DNA from: Trichomonas vaginalis G3
Taxonomy: Eukaryota; Parabasalia; Trichomonadida; Trichomonadidae
NCBI RefSeq assembly: GCF_026262505.1
Contig: NC_067204.1
Span: 13,410,522 to 13,474,521, forward strand
Direction of reading: 5' to 3'
DNA: 64,000 nt
In this document: one piece after another, positions 47,101 through 58,000 of the stretch
Layout: every line of letters starts with the position of its first letter
How positions within the stretch are numbered: position 1 is the first letter of the stretch
Translations under genes and position numbers: made by a program
The notes under the pieces: generated by a model
Database searches by the model: none
The model's input: the letters and a program-made list of their open reading frames with translations, nothing else
Told to the model about the DNA's origin: nothing

Positions 47101-50100
47101 CTCTCTCTTGGAGCAATTAATTGGAAGAATGTTCTTGAAAAAGATAGTAATTTATACAATTCATTAATGTCTTTTGATTTCACCAAATTCAAATTATGCG
47201 CAACATTTAATAATTTGATAAGAGAATTAAAGAAAATGAATATTAAAATAAAAGAGAAAAAGAAAAATAACAAGAAGAGAACATCAAAGTCTGTGATGAA
47301 TGAAATCCAACAATATATTAATTTGAAACAACCAAATTATGAAATCTTACAATGGGCGATTGATTCAAACGTTTTCAGCGAGAAGACCCTTCCGAAAGAT
47401 TTATTGAAGATGATTGATAGAGCAAATATTGAAATCTATACTCCAAAACAATATCACTTCAAACAACTTGGTGATTTATTTGTTTCAAATAATAATGATG
47501 ATGTATCATGGTTTTATCATTATTGCTTATATTCCTACAAATCATATTTAATTGAAAGTACAGAAAATGGATCTCTTAAATCTCTCAAAGTTCTTTCTGA
47601 AATGTCAAAAGATATCAAAAATTGTTTGCCAAAAGTTTTTACTGAAGGTGATTTAACATCATTATATTCATATAAAAATGAAATAACCAGAGAATTATTC
47701 CAACATCTTGGCGAAAAAAAGGAATTCATCAAAAGGTCAAAAGTTATTGATGAAGTCAATAAACTTATAAATCCATCAAACTACGTTTCTTCAGATTGGG
47801 AAGATGTTCTTGAAAAGATTGATAATTTCATTCCTCTTGAAATTCCTTTCGAATTTCCGCCAAAAACGCCTTCAACAATAACAAACTTTTTATACTCCAG
47901 CATCGGTATCAAAGGATTCGAATATCTCAGTCAGTCATGCAGATTCATGGAGTATAGAGAGAATTCTATTAACAATCCACCGACAACATTCACTGACATT
48001 AGTAACAAAGTTCAAGAAATATTTGGAGAACAAGATACTTTTGCAGCTTTTTGCAGATCATTGGATGAGAATCAATGCGAATTCTCTTTCTGCGATGCAA
48101 TGCTTTATTACAATAAAACAGATCTTGAATTCGTTCCTTTCCAAACACTTTTCTTACAAAAGAACCCAGATATGAAACAATTGATGAATCTTTGCCTCCC
48201 ACAAAATGAAACAGATTCATTTCACATGATAATTGGATTGATTATTATCAGATTGTTCTCAAATAGCAATCTTTTAATAATCAGCAGCAAGATCACCAAT
48301 GACATTCATCGACTTCTTCGAGAAATTATCAATGATTGGTATAAGAGCCCATCTCAGTTTTTGTTTGATTATTTAATGAAGGTTGAAGATTATTATAAAA
48401 GAAATCCTCAAAATACTTTTTCTAGTTTGTTTGATTGTATTGATATTATCTCTGGATGTATTCAACAAATTGATCAAATGAACATATTCATTGAACAAAT
48501 AAGAAAGGATTTTGGAATTGCAATCAAAAAATATGTTGGTTTATCCTTAAATCCTTATGCTTTAAAAGCCTATTTAGAACAGCAAGGAAATGATATAGAG
48601 ACTCTTTCATATCTTCAAAGGCATTTCAAAGATTTAATGAAATCATCAATTAGTTACACTAAAAAATTGTATGAATTTATTCTTGCATTAACTGCAAGCC
48701 CAGGTTCCAAAATGGTTTTTAATTACCAATCAATCGTGATTTATGGATGTATGACAGCAATATCAGAGTTTGCATCTGCAAATGAAATTGAGGTTAAATT
48801 CCTTACCGATTACTTTAAGTTTGTATTTAAAGATTTCGATTTAGATTTATTCGAAAGAATTATCAAGGCAATTAAAGAATTTAATACAGTAGCATCCAAT
48901 CCACAAAGCCAAATTATCCATGATTTCGTTTGGAATCCATTAGGGTCGTTTGTTAAAGAATACAACAATGCCTTAAACGAAGAAATTGAAAAGTTCAAAT
49001 TAGAACTTTATGAAGAAGATGCAAAAATTAAACGAATGCATTCATTGAATCTTTATACTGCTATGTCAAATGCAATAAGTAAAGACAAGAAAGATTTTGT
49101 TGATGCCTTCAATAGAGATAAGATTGATGAAGAAAAATTAATTGCATGGAAAGAATATTCTCAATATGTTAAAGCGTTGATCATAAACATTCCATTGCTT
49201 AATGATACTCAGAACCCAAAGTTACCATTCAGTGTCCAAAATTTTCTTAAATTGTTAGAGAATCCTCCAATTTACACAAATGCTGAAAAAATAACAATCC
49301 TTTACGTCAAGAAGATGCACACGGAATACGATTATTTTGAAATCGAAGATAAACTAATAGAAGGAGATGAAAGAATACTTAAAAAGAGCTGCCAAAATTC
49401 TTTTATGATATTTAGGCTAAATCCAGATAGAAATGAATCTGAATTTGAAATCAATGAATGCATTGTTAAACGATATACAATTTACTATGAAAAGGATGTT
49501 CAAATGGCGCAAGCTTGTGAAATTAAAGATGTATTAGATAAAGCAATCAAATTCAACAAAATTAAGAGTCCAAACAAACTTATTTTTGAAACAGATAGCT
49601 TGGAAGTATGTTTTGGAAATAAGACAGAGACTGAATTCTTAGATGAATTAATAACATATTCTAAGGTGGGACTTAATGAATTTGATAAAAGGATCATAAA
49701 TTACGGAAGGCCAATTCTCAAATATAAAGAAGATTACGAGATGAAAGCAACATATGAGCAATATAATTCTATTAAAAGAGTTTTGGAAGATTCACAGAAT
49801 TCTTCACGGAATATAGATCAATACAATAATTGTATCGAAGAATTAAGTTCAAAACAAATTAAAAATATATATACTTGCGATTTCGATCATGTTAAATTAG
49901 AAATCAAGAAATTACAAATTCAATTTAACAAATTGAAAATTGAACAGCTCCTAACCCCAATTTTGGTAGTTCAGGGTGATAAAGTAACATGTTCATTCAA
50001 AACTATTGATGTAGAAATTGTTGATGTTCCGCAATACGCTATAACTCCATTCGCAATTAGAATTCCAATTGTTGGACAAATTCCTAAAGAAGAAATTTTC

Positions 50101-52047
50101 TTGGCAGATTCAGATGATATACAGATTAAATATGATAATGACTCACTGATTATAAAAGCGAAACCAGTTTCAAATGCAACTTTAACAGCAACTTTGAATG
50201 TAATGAATTTGCAGATTCCAATCAAAATCAAATTTGCCTTGGGTAATATTCCAATTTACATAAAATCCGGTGATAACAAATTTATTAATGATGGATTTAC
50301 TTCCTTCTTTAAATCTGTTACATTTAAGAATGAAAAGATTTCAGTTACTGTCGAAGATGGAAATACAAACAATATTCCTCACACTCTCACTTTCCAGCAA
50401 GGAACTTCTTCTAAACAGAAATGTAAACCAACATATGAATATAATGAACAAAATTGTGAATCCATATTCTACTTTAAGGAAGTTGATTCCGCAGATATGA
50501 TTGTCTACGTTCATATTTCGAATATGAATCCAATTCCTATACCATTCAGATCAGAAATTATTGAGAGACCAATAATTTTCAAAACATGGAACATTTCCAA
50601 AGGGTTATTTGATGATTCAACTGAAATCTGGGCAGGTGATTTACTCTGCAACTACGCATTTAGCTTGATGACATATCTTCCAAATGAAAATGGCTCAATA
50701 AAAGTTGAAATTACAACAAGTACTGATAACATTAATCTTAAGCTTGCCGGAGATAAAGTTGGAACTAAAACATACATTCATTCAATTAAATCTGATGGTA
50801 AAAATAAAATTGCTCATCAAATTCCTTTTGCCATTTGCTTCAATAATCGTGAAGATAAAGTTGAAAAGCTATTTATCAAAATTAAATTTGCTGAATTAAT
50901 CTTTGAAAAACAAATCACTGTAATCCCGTGTTATATTAGGTTCACAAAAACTGCTATTAATGTCTGGAATCCTAAAATTAATTTTGATTTTGATGTTCCT
51001 CAAAGATCTCCTGCTCCCATTTGTAACGGAAAGTATTACATTTTTGATTCACAAAAATTTTTGGAAATTGATAATCATACAAAGATGAAAGAAGAGGACT
51101 CATATCATGTTGTTACTCCATTCAGTTACAATGTGTATTCTCTCAATGAACCAAATCAATACACGACTATTCATTACAACGAGAATCATCAAATTCAATA
51201 CCAAAAAAATGTTCTTAACTTTTCTTACTTTGTTATTGATCGAAATGGTAAATACTATGTAGTTCATAAAAATGACCTCAAAGAAGACCATCAAATTGTA
51301 TGTGGTAGGTTATGTCAGAGTGATATCAGAACCACAGGCAAAGATAAGGTTCAAGAGAAATGGCAAAATTGCTGGTTCCCATTTACTGATGACAAAGAAG
51401 CAATAAAGCAACTTTTCTCAAATCATCAAAAGAATATATATCATATGATATATATGACGAAAAGTATTTTGGAATTTATTAGGTTGCCTTACGATGAATC
51501 ATTGGCAGCCAAAAATATATTGAATTACATAGTTGACATATTTTACCATCGTTTGGAAGCTCTTAACAAACAAAAAGGTCATCTCAGGACTGATGTCGAT
51601 ATTAAATTAATCTTTGAAACCAGGAAATCCTGCCAAATAGATATACCTTTGAATCCCATTAATGAAATACTAAACACAACCGATGAGCTATTTAAGAGGG
51701 ATCTCCAAAGAATCGTAAATGGATTCACACCTGAGAGACGAAATTCATTCATTCGTGTAATGAGTGAAATATTAAAAGACAGTCCTGTATACTCGAAACA
51801 GGATAAAACTGAAAAAGACTACCAATATCTATTGCAAAATGTTTTCAAATATTCACCATTAAACATATTGATGAAAAAGGTTTTAGACTTCATCAAATCG
51901 AAATCATTGATTATATCGGTTGATGATGAAAAGACTAATGTTGTTGACTCTATCATTACCAAATACAAAGGTGCTCCTGTTAAAAACAACTCTGAATTTA
52001 ATTCTTTGATTGAAAGAGAGATTAAAGATGTTAAACGCCTGGAATGA
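44107..52047 (+). CDS. giant AAA+/VWA protein, part 3: AAA modules 5-6, helical linker, beta domain
   Basis: About 2646 residues. Module 5 has GPCGTGKST near residue 67 and PVWIVLEEIDQASDNLIDSL; module 6 has GKTASGKTHAMS near residue 356 and WLLLDGIEACPSMILDRI. Residues 650-1900 are a long helical, Asn/Lys/Ile-rich linker of the sort that acts as a lever in midasin and dynein. Residues 1950-2350 are beta-rich with Ig-like strands (AITPFAIRIPIVGQIP, IIKAKPVSNATLTATLNVMN). The end is helical (RDLQRIVNGFTPERRNSFI). The frame ends in an ATGA overlap with part 4; the upstream frame of part 4 is closed at 52032, so a break lies in between. Confidence 0.8.
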   Translation: MMNIIEDEMLYEPLNTRAGKIVSREIFVINDHEIKPKTNLVQTKSVNAMINLLFTAAKMKYNAIVQGPCGTGKSTAISYLAELFDADLMTVRISPSTTIESIYGQNELVQDEYGASFNFNKTALLKKITENASNRRPVWIVLEEIDQASDNLIDSLNQLFDSESDQILLPNGTIEKKNEYVMFGLSSKPFYNENILNNAVCIEQSEYPENEFVQICQQIVQDSNLAHNNEISEFPSVLYQWKQLAKEKQSPIPITIRTFKNFINLASQLPSKISFLKNQIYKTVFDEENPENKEEDEETEIRVENGYVSINDRTCTNYIQDERKQSLIQNMTKSQKNLFLILNASTKKCIPVIIQGKTASGKTHAMSLFAEAMGQNLITLQLNTETSDSIVYGGYKPLSELRPKQREEIQTMMNEVGRTFPAINQIKINSWVPVELHEIVNRLTTIKASIPNTVESLPIDNLIKKIINECQFYNLIEKYESIIVKAMKEGKWLLLDGIEACPSMILDRIITLFSQSPKLDLYERGINNEITAHPKFRVFMTYNPYEVTTRQRISQGLLNRCFIYTLDQIDNDFNDSFNVVFGIISQIKNLGFTNTNEVQKLVARVINVHLSQKQNQDVDGRTLIRIANSFALKAPLNRDKIIDSLEKNYSSKIEIDDEFKNNIQSKFNEAIDESKLKKFKNSVIIQSSELERLKKSLVEFKRSCNFSIQIFLQTFMRLPFENYEELQKVLTFDHQYIDIFVLINNFILESAKIIRREKKLEGQSLSTIVKNEFQNFDEFVSRIEAYLFIIEKYDINELEFKAIDLYLLSQINATNNINEALFFFLSMKNRSPEMFYQTSYMYSVAKGIEEIKNLGYKIILAEKEPNEVIDKTVIFYFKNKLMDKIYIEQKTIPISRIEGDLETFFSNISSQHKTSNSSFSNNSVDQEFRKSLSKKFIYMLYNSIFYSPKQLKGIFQDYASESYQISYDLIVKYKDLQMFKQWSDLLELISTTMNNNETLSLGAINWKNVLEKDSNLYNSLMSFDFTKFKLCATFNNLIRELKKMNIKIKEKKKNNKKRTSKSVMNEIQQYINLKQPNYEILQWAIDSNVFSEKTLPKDLLKMIDRANIEIYTPKQYHFKQLGDLFVSNNNDDVSWFYHYCLYSYKSYLIESTENGSLKSLKVLSEMSKDIKNCLPKVFTEGDLTSLYSYKNEITRELFQHLGEKKEFIKRSKVIDEVNKLINPSNYVSSDWEDVLEKIDNFIPLEIPFEFPPKTPSTITNFLYSSIGIKGFEYLSQSCRFMEYRENSINNPPTTFTDISNKVQEIFGEQDTFAAFCRSLDENQCEFSFCDAMLYYNKTDLEFVPFQTLFLQKNPDMKQLMNLCLPQNETDSFHMIIGLIIIRLFSNSNLLIISSKITNDIHRLLREIINDWYKSPSQFLFDYLMKVEDYYKRNPQNTFSSLFDCIDIISGCIQQIDQMNIFIEQIRKDFGIAIKKYVGLSLNPYALKAYLEQQGNDIETLSYLQRHFKDLMKSSISYTKKLYEFILALTASPGSKMVFNYQSIVIYGCMTAISEFASANEIEVKFLTDYFKFVFKDFDLDLFERIIKAIKEFNTVASNPQSQIIHDFVWNPLGSFVKEYNNALNEEIEKFKLELYEEDAKIKRMHSLNLYTAMSNAISKDKKDFVDAFNRDKIDEEKLIAWKEYSQYVKALIINIPLLNDTQNPKLPFSVQNFLKLLENPPIYTNAEKITILYVKKMHTEYDYFEIEDKLIEGDERILKKSCQNSFMIFRLNPDRNESEFEINECIVKRYTIYYEKDVQMAQACEIKDVLDKAIKFNKIKSPNKLIFETDSLEVCFGNKTETEFLDELITYSKVGLNEFDKRIINYGRPILKYKEDYEMKATYEQYNSIKRVLEDSQNSSRNIDQYNNCIEELSSKQIKNIYTCDFDHVKLEIKKLQIQFNKLKIEQLLTPILVVQGDKVTCSFKTIDVEIVDVPQYAITPFAIRIPIVGQIPKEEIFLADSDDIQIKYDNDSLIIKAKPVSNATLTATLNVMNLQIPIKIKFALGNIPIYIKSGDNKFINDGFTSFFKSVTFKNEKISVTVEDGNTNNIPHTLTFQQGTSSKQKCKPTYEYNEQNCESIFYFKEVDSADMIVYVHISNMNPIPIPFRSEIIERPIIFKTWNISKGLFDDSTEIWAGDLLCNYAFSLMTYLPNENGSIKVEITTSTDNINLKLAGDKVGTKTYIHSIKSDGKNKIAHQIPFAICFNNREDKVEKLFIKIKFAELIFEKQITVIPCYIRFTKTAINVWNPKINFDFDVPQRSPAPICNGKYYIFDSQKFLEIDNHTKMKEEDSYHVVTPFSYNVYSLNEPNQYTTIHYNENHQIQYQKNVLNFSYFVIDRNGKYYVVHKNDLKEDHQIVCGRLCQSDIRTTGKDKVQEKWQNCWFPFTDDKEAIKQLFSNHQKNIYHMIYMTKSILEFIRLPYDESLAAKNILNYIVDIFYHRLEALNKQKGHLRTDVDIKLIFETRKSCQIDIPLNPINEILNTTDELFKRDLQRIVNGFTPERRNSFIRVMSEILKDSPVYSKQDKTEKDYQYLLQNVFKYSPLNILMKKVLDFIKSKSLIISVDDEKTNVVDSIITKYKGAPVKNNSEFNSLIEREIKDVKRLE

Positions 52048-55000
52048 AAACTATTGGGTCTTTTATAGAAATGATTCAGAGCGCAATGATATTGTCTCAA
52101 AATCTTCCATTTTTCTTAAGTGAAATAATTGAAAAAGGACTCGAAAAAGAAAAGAAAGATGATGCTGATCGACTTTTTAATGAATTGGTATATGTAAATG
52201 ATTGGTGCACATCTATATCAGCTATGCATAATAATCCGTTAATAAAGCTTGCTAAATTGTATATGGAATACTTCCAAAAACTTAAGAATTCTATGTATAA
52301 TAACGAAAATAACGCGAACTCTTATTTCATTATTCCAACTGCTATTCCACCAAATGTATATACAAAATGGGATGTTGAAAAGAAGGATGAAAAACTTGAA
52401 ACAACGGATAAACCTAAGATTCAAGAAGAAAAAGAAGTCTTCATAGAAAAACCTACAAAATTTTCTGAAACAAAAGATTCTCACACTGGAAAAGTTGTTT
52501 CCAAAATTATGGTTGATATTACAACAGATGATATCCAAAAGAATATAATTGAATCAATGAAATTTTCATCAAATGAGATTAAACTAAGACTGACAGAAAA
52601 CGAGTTAGGAGAAGATTCTACATCTCAAACAGTCGGACAAAACCTGGATATTTCAAAAGTAGAATGCATTATCAAATGTGCTCTTCCTCTTGCATCTGCA
52701 ATCATGCGCAAATTCATTAACTCAGGGATCTCTCTTGGAAACAAAGAAGTTGCTATCTTGTTAGATTCAAGCAGTACAATCAATGAAGCAAATCATAGGA
52801 ATTCTGTTTTCACAATGTTTGTTTCGATGGCTATTGCATTTGAAAATCTCCATATCCCAACAAATCTCTATGTTTTCTGTGATACAAGATTCCAATTCTT
52901 TGTGAAATCAAGTAAACAACTCCTTAAGAGAGAGCACATCCAAGTTGCACTTGATGCATTCAGTGTGTTCAGAAAGATTTCAAATGTTGGAGATGCAATT
53001 TCCAAGATTAAGAACCATGATGTTTCAACAGTTTTTGTTATCACTGATGGACTTCTCTACAATCTTCATGATACTCAAGGATATCAAGACCTTCTAAAAG
53101 ACAGGCGAATCAAAATTAATTTTCTTGTTCTATCCGTCTTAAAAGATGAAGATTTTGAAACAATGAAGAATTACATCGATAATTCTCTCAAATTGATCAA
53201 TGAGAAGAATGCAATGATGTTTGCAAGCTATATCAAAGGACTTGAAAAAGCATTCAAAAGTTCAGGTGATTTAGCAGATATCATCAACAAAGGATTATTG
53301 ATCGATAACAAAGTTTCGCACCACCATACTACAGATTTCAAGACATGTACAATTTGTGATGAAGCAAACTTTGAATTCAAAGATATTGATGTTTCTTCGA
53401 AGAAATACAGTTCAAGATACAACGAAGCTCTTGAATTTAGTCCAGATGAAATCTTTGATATCCCTCAAATTGAAGATACTCAGTTCATCACCAGATGCAA
53501 GAAACAAAAAGAAATTTCATTTGATGGATTGAGCCAAATAAAGAAAGTTCAGAACCAGATTTTGAATTCATTTGAACCAAATAAGCCAACTCAATTCTCT
53601 CAGAGTACTAAGGGAAGCAACATATCCATCAAAGGTTATATCCAATTCTTAGTTACGCAAGGACAGGAACAAAGGATTTATTTGGAAAAGAACGCAGGTT
53701 TCGTTCTTTCTCAATCTCTTTTCGTTGTTATTGACGCAAGTATTAGCTGTTTCAATGAACATGCTTGCAATCAATCATTGCAGACAATCATTTGCACATT
53801 AAACTCACTTAGAATTGTTGATTTTGATACAGTTACAATTCTCATTAGTAGAGGAAACGAAACAATCGAAATATGTCATGAGGTTTCTAATACGGATCTT
53901 TTCGTTGAAAGCTCCCCAGTTTGGAGTGCAATTGTTAATATTTGCACTTCACCATCAATGAACTCCGATATCATTTCAACTCTTGCATGTGTTGATGATA
54001 TCAGAGCTAAGCAGCAATCAAAGCAATCCCTTTGTCTCTGCTTTACTGACTGTATGTTAAATTCACAAGAACTTAAAGCACTTGGCACAATTATAACTCA
54101 GCTAGAAAGCAGAAAGACACCAGTCTATTCAATTGGAATTGGCTTAGATCCTAGCAAAATTGCTATTGGATTCAAGTACTCTTTCTGGTCAATGAATCCA
54201 ATTGTTATTCCTATTGCAATTATGAAAGCTTTCAGAGGTATCTTCTCCCCTGAAAAGATCATTCCATTTATAGATGATAAAGTTCTCGAAGAAGATTTCA
54301 ACAAACTTACAGATATAATTCAAGATAACAATAGAAACTATGTCTATACCGATATTTATAAGAAGCTCGATGAAATCATTAGATTACAAGAAACTTATTC
54401 AGCCTATTATAACCAAGAAGCTGCTTCCACCAGAATTATCGAAACAGAAGATGTGGATGGATCAACAACTGAAGGTTCACAGGCATCATCATCAACAACA
54501 ACAACAGCAGCAACGACAGCCACTCAGGGTGGTTCATCTTATACAGCTCCATCAAAGAAATATACAGCTCCTATTAGATCGAAATTGGCAAACCAAGATG
54601 AAATCAAAGATCTTGGTAAAGGAAAGATCTGGGCGCAGACAATTCTCATTTGCCAGTTCTGGGATTACTGCATGATGCCATCTAATACAAAAGGAGAGAG
54701 TGAATATATCTCAAAGAAAACACTTGAAGGTCCTAAAGGCATTATCAAAGCTGTTTCTGATCTGGGAATGAAGTGCACAATTGTTCAGAACTACAAGGAT
54801 TCAATCGAAGCCTTGATGTCAGGAGAATATTCTCAAGCTTGGGTTATCTGTGGTCGTGGCGAAAACAAGAAACCAAATGAATTAAATAATGATGGAACAT
54901 CATATTTAATTGACCAATTCATAGATTGTCTAATTGAGTTTAACAAGAATGGTGGCGCACTCCTTATCGCTGGAGATAACAATCCATTGACATTCGAATT

Positions 55001-55085
55001 AAACAAGTTCTTAGAGAAAGTAGAACTTGATGGAAAGAAACCACAATTTAGATTTGTGTGGATGAACCTGGTAAAAACATGCTGA
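52044..55085 (+). CDS. giant AAA+/VWA protein, part 4: two VWA-like domains and amidotransferase-like fold
   Basis: 1013 residues. VWA domain 1 begins near residue 235 with KEVAILLDSSSTI, a DxSxS MIDAS motif (D241), and continues to VSTVFVITDGLLYN. VWA-like domain 2 begins near residue 558 with LFVVIDASISCF (D564, again DxSxS) and ends KTPVYSIGIGLDPSKIAIG. A Ser/Thr/Ala-rich linker (SSSTTTTAATTATQGG) follows, then residues 865-1010 look like a class I glutamine-amidotransferase-like or BPL_N-type fold (AQTILICQFWDYC, AWVICGRGENKKPNE, GGALLIAGDNNPLTFELNKF). The fold continues into part 5 across a small shift near 55058-55085. Confidence 0.75.
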   Translation: MKTIGSFIEMIQSAMILSQNLPFFLSEIIEKGLEKEKKDDADRLFNELVYVNDWCTSISAMHNNPLIKLAKLYMEYFQKLKNSMYNNENNANSYFIIPTAIPPNVYTKWDVEKKDEKLETTDKPKIQEEKEVFIEKPTKFSETKDSHTGKVVSKIMVDITTDDIQKNIIESMKFSSNEIKLRLTENELGEDSTSQTVGQNLDISKVECIIKCALPLASAIMRKFINSGISLGNKEVAILLDSSSTINEANHRNSVFTMFVSMAIAFENLHIPTNLYVFCDTRFQFFVKSSKQLLKREHIQVALDAFSVFRKISNVGDAISKIKNHDVSTVFVITDGLLYNLHDTQGYQDLLKDRRIKINFLVLSVLKDEDFETMKNYIDNSLKLINEKNAMMFASYIKGLEKAFKSSGDLADIINKGLLIDNKVSHHHTTDFKTCTICDEANFEFKDIDVSSKKYSSRYNEALEFSPDEIFDIPQIEDTQFITRCKKQKEISFDGLSQIKKVQNQILNSFEPNKPTQFSQSTKGSNISIKGYIQFLVTQGQEQRIYLEKNAGFVLSQSLFVVIDASISCFNEHACNQSLQTIICTLNSLRIVDFDTVTILISRGNETIEICHEVSNTDLFVESSPVWSAIVNICTSPSMNSDIISTLACVDDIRAKQQSKQSLCLCFTDCMLNSQELKALGTIITQLESRKTPVYSIGIGLDPSKIAIGFKYSFWSMNPIVIPIAIMKAFRGIFSPEKIIPFIDDKVLEEDFNKLTDIIQDNNRNYVYTDIYKKLDEIIRLQETYSAYYNQEAASTRIIETEDVDGSTTEGSQASSSTTTTAATTATQGGSSYTAPSKKYTAPIRSKLANQDEIKDLGKGKIWAQTILICQFWDYCMMPSNTKGESEYISKKTLEGPKGIIKAVSDLGMKCTIVQNYKDSIEALMSGEYSQAWVICGRGENKKPNELNNDGTSYLIDQFIDCLIEFNKNGGALLIAGDNNPLTFELNKFLEKVELDGKKPQFRFVWMNLVKTC

Positions 55086-58000
55086 GATTTGGCGATATTG
55101 ACAGTGATGATGCACAACTATTTGATAAAAGATCAATGATCAAAGTTCCTGGAAGTGAGCGCCCTCTATACGGATTCAATGTTAAGACTCTTTACGAAGG
55201 AACAACAATTTCATGTGCCCCAGGAGATGCAGATATATCTCCATTCCAGCCATTCATTATCTCTAGAGGTGGAAACTATGCAAATTTGTATTACATGGCA
55301 CCACTAAATAGTGATGCTGGAGATATAATACTCGATGGTTCTTTCACTCGATTCTTCAACGAACTTCATGAAGAAGGAACCCTTAGATTTGTCCGAAACA
55401 TCGCAGTTTGGCTGTTGTCTGTTGAACGCCGTGAAAGAAATCTTCATGACTATAAGAGAGCAACAACATGGAAGGCAAAAAAGTTCGATTTCAATATCAA
55501 AGATGTTGACAAATCTAAAGTTCAATACAATACATTCTCAAGTGGACAAGATATTGATATTTGTTTTGTTGTTGATGGAACAAAATCAATGAACAATGAA
55601 AGAGGTAAGGTTCACGAATTCGAAGAAAAAGCAAACGAAAGATCAATGATTACAGGTGCAAAGAGCATCTTCAAGAAACTAATGGAATACACTAAGAAGA
55701 AATATAGCGATCTAAATGTTAGATATTCTGCCAATTTCTTCAGAGATGCAGCCATGGCCGAACAATTATATAGGCATAAGAAGCAAGGTCATGGAACAGT
55801 TGACTACAATGTTGCAACACCATTTGATTTCAAGGAACATGGTGGAAGCATAAACCCAGTTGAATTCGACAAAGTCGAAACAAATGGAGGCGCAGGAGAT
55901 GGTCCAGAAGATTGGGTTCAAGCTTTCGAAGGAATGTTCAAATTCCATTGGAAACCCCAAGCAAAGAAGATTATGATTATGATTACTGATGCTGGAGGTC
56001 ATGGAGAGAAATTTAATTCTAAACCGGATAGAGATGATGAAGATAAAGAAATTGACCGCACTGAAGGTCCGAAAGTCGAAAGATTAATCAGAAGAATTGC
56101 AGAAGAGAAAATTGATGTTTGCTTCATCTACACTCATTGGAATGCTAAACAAGGAATGAAAGAGTTCAAGAGAATTTATGAAGAAGCAGGTGGCTCGAAT
56201 TTCAAGTCAATTGAGGAAACATTTGCCAATGCAGGTCAAGAACTAAGACAAACAGTATCTGATTTGATAACAAGTATTGTTGATACTGCTGTTGCTTCAT
56301 TTAATACATCAAAAGTGAAAGAAATTACTCTTGCAGCAGATGCAAAGTTACCAAAGAGAAAGAAGAGAGAACAAATTTCATTGGAAATCAATGATCAACC
56401 AAAGAGCATTCCGAATGAAAAATCAGGCAGAAAGAAAGAAAGAGTTGTTTCAGGAGTGGTCGAATATGAAGAAAAATCACAAGAAAGCACACCTGTTGAG
56501 GTTGTCAGCGAAACTCAAACTACTGAAGAAGGATTGAACAAGTTCAAAGATGAAATTAACTCTCACCGTAATGATATAAAAGCTATTGAACAAAAAGTCA
56601 AAGAACAAAAGATGACACGAATGATAAATATGGAATCAATTCCACCAGCACCTGCTAATATACAAACTGCAAATCAGTATTTTGTTCAATCAAACCAGCA
56701 GCAACAAGGAATGCAAGGAATACAAATGCCTCCTCCTCAGCAGCAACAACAAGGAATGCAAATGCTTCCTCAGCAACAACAACAAGGAATGCAAATGCCT
56801 CCTCAGCAACAACAACAAGGAATGCAAATGCCTCCTCCTCAGCAGCAACAACAAGAAATGCAAATGCTTCCTCCTCAGCAACAACAACAAGGAATTCAAA
56901 TGCTTCCTCAGCAACAACAACAAGGAATGCAAATGCTTCCTCAGCAACAACAACAAGGAATGCAAATGCTCCTCAGCAACAACAACAAGGAATGCAAATG
57001 CTTCCTCCTCAGCAACAACAACAAGGAATGCAAATGCCTCCTCCTCAGCAGCAACAACAAGAATGCAAATGCTTCCTCAGCAACAACAACAAGGAATGCA
57101 AATGCTTCCTCAGCAACAACAACAAGGAATGCAAATGCTTCCTCAGCAACAACAACAAGGAATTCAAATGCCTCCTCAGCAACAACAACAAGGAATTCAA
57201 ATGCTTCCTCAGCAGCAACAACAAGGAATTCAAATGCCTCCTCCTCAGCAACAACAACAAGAATGCAAATGCCTCCTCAGCAACAACAACAAGGAATGCA
57301 AATGCTTCCTCAGCAACAACAACAAGGAATGCAAATGCTTCCTCAGCAACAACAACAAGGAATGCAAATGCCTCCTCCTCAGCAACAACAACAAGGAATG
57401 CAAATGCCTCCTCCTCAGCAACAACAACAAGAAATGCAAATGCCTCCTCCTCAGCAACAACAACAAGAAATGCAAATGCTTCCTCAGCAACAACAACAAG
57501 GAATGCAAATGCTTCCTCAGCAACAACAACAAGGAATGCAAATGCTTCCTCAGCAACAACAACAAGAAATGCAAATGCTTCCTCAGCAACAACAACAAGA
57601 AATGCAAATGCTTCCTCCTCAGCAACAACAACAAGAAATGCAAATGCTTCCTCAGCAACAACAACAAGGAATGCAAATGCTTCCTCAGCAACAACAACAA
57701 GGAATGCAAATGCCTCCTCAGCAACAACAACAAGGAATGCAAATGCCTCCTCCTCAGCAGCAACAACAAGAAATGCAAATGCTTCCTCAGCAACAACAAC
57801 AAGGAATGCAAATGCCTCCTCCTCAGCAACAACAACAAGGAATGCAAATGCTTCCTCAGCAACAACAACAAGGAATGCAAATGCTTCCTCCTCAGCAACA
57901 ACAACAAGGAATGCAAATGCTTCCTCAGCAACAACAACAAGGAATGCAAATGCCTCCTCCTCAGCAACAACAACAAGAAATGCAAATGCCTCCTCCTCAG

